A DNA stretch of 64,000 bases from Liolophura sinensis (Eukaryota > Mollusca > Polyplacophora > Chitonida > Chitonidae), in contig NC_088301.1 of NCBI RefSeq assembly GCF_032854445.1, positions 32,908,402 through 32,972,401 of the forward strand. The letters run 5' to 3'. The position numbers and the translations under genes are program-made. The number at the start of each line of letters is the position of its first letter. Positions within the stretch are counted from its first letter, which is position 1. Below are positions 61,301 through 64,000 of the stretch, piece after piece. The notes below the pieces were generated by a model, which worked only from the letters and a program-made list of their open reading frames with translations, did not search any database and was not told where the DNA came from.

Positions 61301-63580
61301 TTTGTGGGTGGTAAATAAGAAAAGCAACACATCCCTCTTATATAAGTAGGAGATCCTAATAAAACTGCAAGATGTACTGGACTGTTACAAGAAGAAGCTG
61401 GCCCCCGGGATCACAATGCGATTTTAGACTTACTTCAAAGTTTTAATCATTAAACTTTGTGTCTTCCTGTCCCTTGTTTAAGCAGAAATTGGTTTTACAA
61501 TCACTTGGCCAAAATTTACATTTTCAAGCATATATTATGGCCATGTAGCATTAGAAATAAATAACACTTTTAAAGTCATTCGAAATTTTGACTGAAGTCT
61601 ACAATATCTGTTTGATCACGAGGCATGTGTTTAAACAAACCTATAAAAGCACTGTCAGATTGGAGTAGGGCCTGGGGAGTGTCAGGTTCCTTTCTGGTCA
61701 AGCCCAGGTCATGGGGTGCCATATTTGGCAACTCTTGCTCATATACACCTGGTAACATAAGTGATTAAGAGTCTGACTTCCCACTGAAATGCTCTATTCT
61801 GGTATCAAAATAAAAAACATTACCCTTAAATTGGTTCACATGAAAGACAGAAGCAAAACGTGAAATTAACTGCCTACATGTATATTCTGTATATACTACA
61901 TGTAATTTTAAAAGTCCTCAAATGGCTTCACAAGTTGAGCCCGTGCAAATATTAAATGCTATAACCACCAGCTATTAACAAAGCTAAACTTTATTTATCA
62001 TTAATACATATTAGACTCTCTACTATTAGATATTAACAAGAAGCAGCTTGAAACATTGTTTTCATATGGTAAATGACCTAAAGTTTCGCACACAAGTTCC
62101 TGTCAGTTAATTTCGCACAATCTGAGTTGGCGGCGGGACAACAGAAGAGTGAGAAAGTATTAAGACAGGCTATGTCTATTACAAACCTTTAAATTCCAAA
62201 CACTGTCTGAAAGCATGACCGCTCGCAAACAAGGTACGTACATGCACAATGCACACTGCAGACGAACTGACTGTTCGGGTCAGGCCTACATGGAAGGCAC
62301 CGTTATCTAGTGAACCGTTGCTGAGAGCCCTCATTATGCAACGACTAGGTGTACAAATTTAAATGAATATCGCGAAGCAATATCTGTTATCAGCTTCCAG
62401 TGTCCATGTAATTCCAATTTAGCATGTCAATCTACATGCACACTTTGTTTCTTACAGTCGGAACTGTCCTCCTATTGCAGAAGAGTTCCTTTCCCTGCGT
62501 TTTTACATCAGGAACCTCCATTAAACACAGAAAACATACTCAATGTGATGTATCCGAAAACTACCACCATTTACTTTTACCCTTTTTCGGCAGCACTGTG
62601 TTCAAGTCCGGTATATCGGGAGACAGGATTTGTTTGAGTTGTTATCACAGTAGTAGTTCGCACAACATCGTCACTGGTTTTATACACAAAATGTTTTATG
62701 ATATCTAGTATACTTTTTTGCACAGATATGACTTACATGTCACCAGCGACAGGTAAGATTATTGTTTTGCCTTTTGCCAGCAAAAATCAAGTGGTCAATA
62801 GTGATGGTAACTGGCTTGTATGTAGATGAACCCAATATGTATGAGTAAAATTTCATCTGAGGGGACTTCATTTAATATTAAGCAAATTATGTATTCATGT
62901 TTACCAAATATGGGTGGAAGTTGACAGTCTTTCAAATTACAACAGAATGAACAAGAAATGGTTAGCTGCAGTGGTACAAACCAACGTGTGTAAGTGTCGC
63001 TCTGATTGCAATTTGACATCTTCACCTTGTTTGCTGGTAGGCCTAGTTTGCAAGTACGGATTTGCAGTGTGTTAAATTCTGCTACAGCTTTGTATAGTTA
63101 GAGTGCTGTAGTATTTGACATGACCATCCACATGCGTAAAACTACTGAGTAGTCACACTTAATTTCCACCCAAAATTCCAAAATTTTCTCCCAAATTCCC
63201 ATTTATCACAAAATACTGATAATAAACAAAAAATGTCCTAAAATTATGATTAAAACTGAGGAAAACATGAAATGAATGTGAGCTTGTTTGTAACATTTTT
63301 GAACTGTGTATATAATCCCCTGACTACCGCTGATTCTCTCCTGCGGCGCTCAGTCAGTAACATCCACAACTAATGCAATGAATCCTGGGATACTTTTCCT
63401 AGTCCCTTGGCGAAACTTTAGGTCATTTTCCGTAAATTTAGTCATCATCACATTACATGTGAAGTGGCAGGGTAAATACTGTTCCAGATGGAAATATCCC
63501 AGAAATGGCTGAGTTTATTCACTGTCATGAATACACAAATTCTGTGAAAGTTTAAAACTAATTATATTCAGGTATGGAAT
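61301..63580. other. Single-copy right flank, no gene seen
   Basis: AT-rich DNA without a long or protein-like reading frame. No array sequence reappears to the right of the gap. It may be intron or 3' UTR of the minus-strand gene whose last coding exon is at 63581-63759. Confidence 0.4.
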
Positions 63581-63759
63581 TCATATTGCCTGTTGCCCTC
63601 GAAAAAGCTGATGCAGACTAGCCTTACTTCTGTAGGCTTGGTTCCTCAGGGCATCCTCCTGCTTCTGTATGAGAGCCAGCTGTTGAGCCTCCAAGTCTAA
63701 GTTAGTCTGAGGGGTCTCTGGATAACTCTCACGCACTCCACGCCGGGACTCTGATCCTC
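63581..63759 (-). CDS. Terminal coding exon of an unrecognised minus-strand gene
   Basis: On the minus strand the acceptor TATTCCCTGTTCATCAG precedes a frame of 58 residues and a TGA (plus-strand TCA at 63581-63583). It enters in phase 1. The residues are hydrophilic and coiled-coil-like: ESYPETPQTNLDLEAQQLAL, then IQKQEDALRNQAYRSK and HQLFRGQQAI at the C-terminus. Composition and GC differ sharply from the flanks. The rest of the gene lies beyond 64000. The family was not recognised; a cytoskeletal or scaffold protein tail is possible. Confidence 0.6.
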
Positions 63760-64000
63760 CTGATGAACAGGGAATACCGCAATTATACTTTAAAATTCAA
63801 CTCAAGAATTGGGAACCTTTCCACTTGGGCATTGCCTTTTTTTTTTTTTTTTTGGCATCAAAACAAATCGTTTGCCATGAAAAACATTGAATTTGGTTAT
63901 TTACTTTTTTCTCCATATTTACAGAGTTTAACACACCGATTTCCTGTAGGTTTTGCATACACCTGTAAATTTACACAATAACATTAAAAAAATCGATAGC
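63760..64000. other. Intron of the minus-strand gene, no other feature
   Basis: Sequence upstream (on the minus strand) of the terminal exon, with an uninterrupted T run at about 63838-63854 on the plus strand. No further exon seen. Confidence 0.4.

Noticed and set aside
61037-61318. Reading frames crossing the N gap
   Set aside because: They are artefacts of translating 200 N.

Overview
This is a eukaryotic (animal) window, most likely from a marine invertebrate such as a lophotrochozoan or cephalochordate. The evidence is AT-rich non-coding DNA, AATAAA poly(A) signals, GT/AG splice sites, a secreted leucine-rich-repeat gene pair, a Penelope-like retroelement with GIY-YIG endonuclease and hammerhead-like motifs, and a very large tandem array. 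The species cannot be named from sequence alone. Nothing bacterial or viral was seen.

Layout. (1) 1-4020: mostly intergenic or intronic DNA, with one minus-strand candidate first coding exon (3412-3536) and a plus-strand terminal exon or pseudogene tail ending at 4052. (2) 4021-12566 and 12847-19402: a tandem segmental duplication. Each copy carries a single-coding-exon, secreted LRR protein gene of 450 aa on the minus strand (4227-5579 and 13107-14459), the remains of one Penelope-like element, and a degenerate plus-strand gene of unknown family. Copy A also holds a MITE-like insertion, a (TA)40 block and most of the retroelement. Copy B has lost the RT core and the retroelement's 3' end through two deletions. 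(3) 19403-21759: single-copy DNA with a tRNA-like sequence and a 1.07-kb element bounded by 17-bp perfect inverted repeats. (4) 21760-61100: a head-to-tail array of a 2.9-kb unit, fourteen units plus the start of a fifteenth, ending in a 200-N gap (61101-61300). Three units share an identical 458-bp deletion, and the last units form a 5.35-kb higher-order repeat. (5) 61301-64000: single-copy flank with one convincing minus-strand terminal coding exon (63581-63759).

The most unusual part is the array. Each full unit contains a GC-rich, promoter-like block (CCAAT, an RFX/X-box-like site, and a CRE), which is exactly what the 458-bp deletion removes. On the minus strand each unit also shows an alternating ladder of seven acceptor/donor pairs. 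Some neighbouring candidate exons have compatible reading phases, but others have stops in every frame, so a complete protein cannot be claimed. The array may be a non-coding macrosatellite, a tandemly amplified transcription unit, or a tandem gene array that has decayed. Transcript data would decide. The short ORFs that recur in every unit are conserved only because the units are nearly identical.
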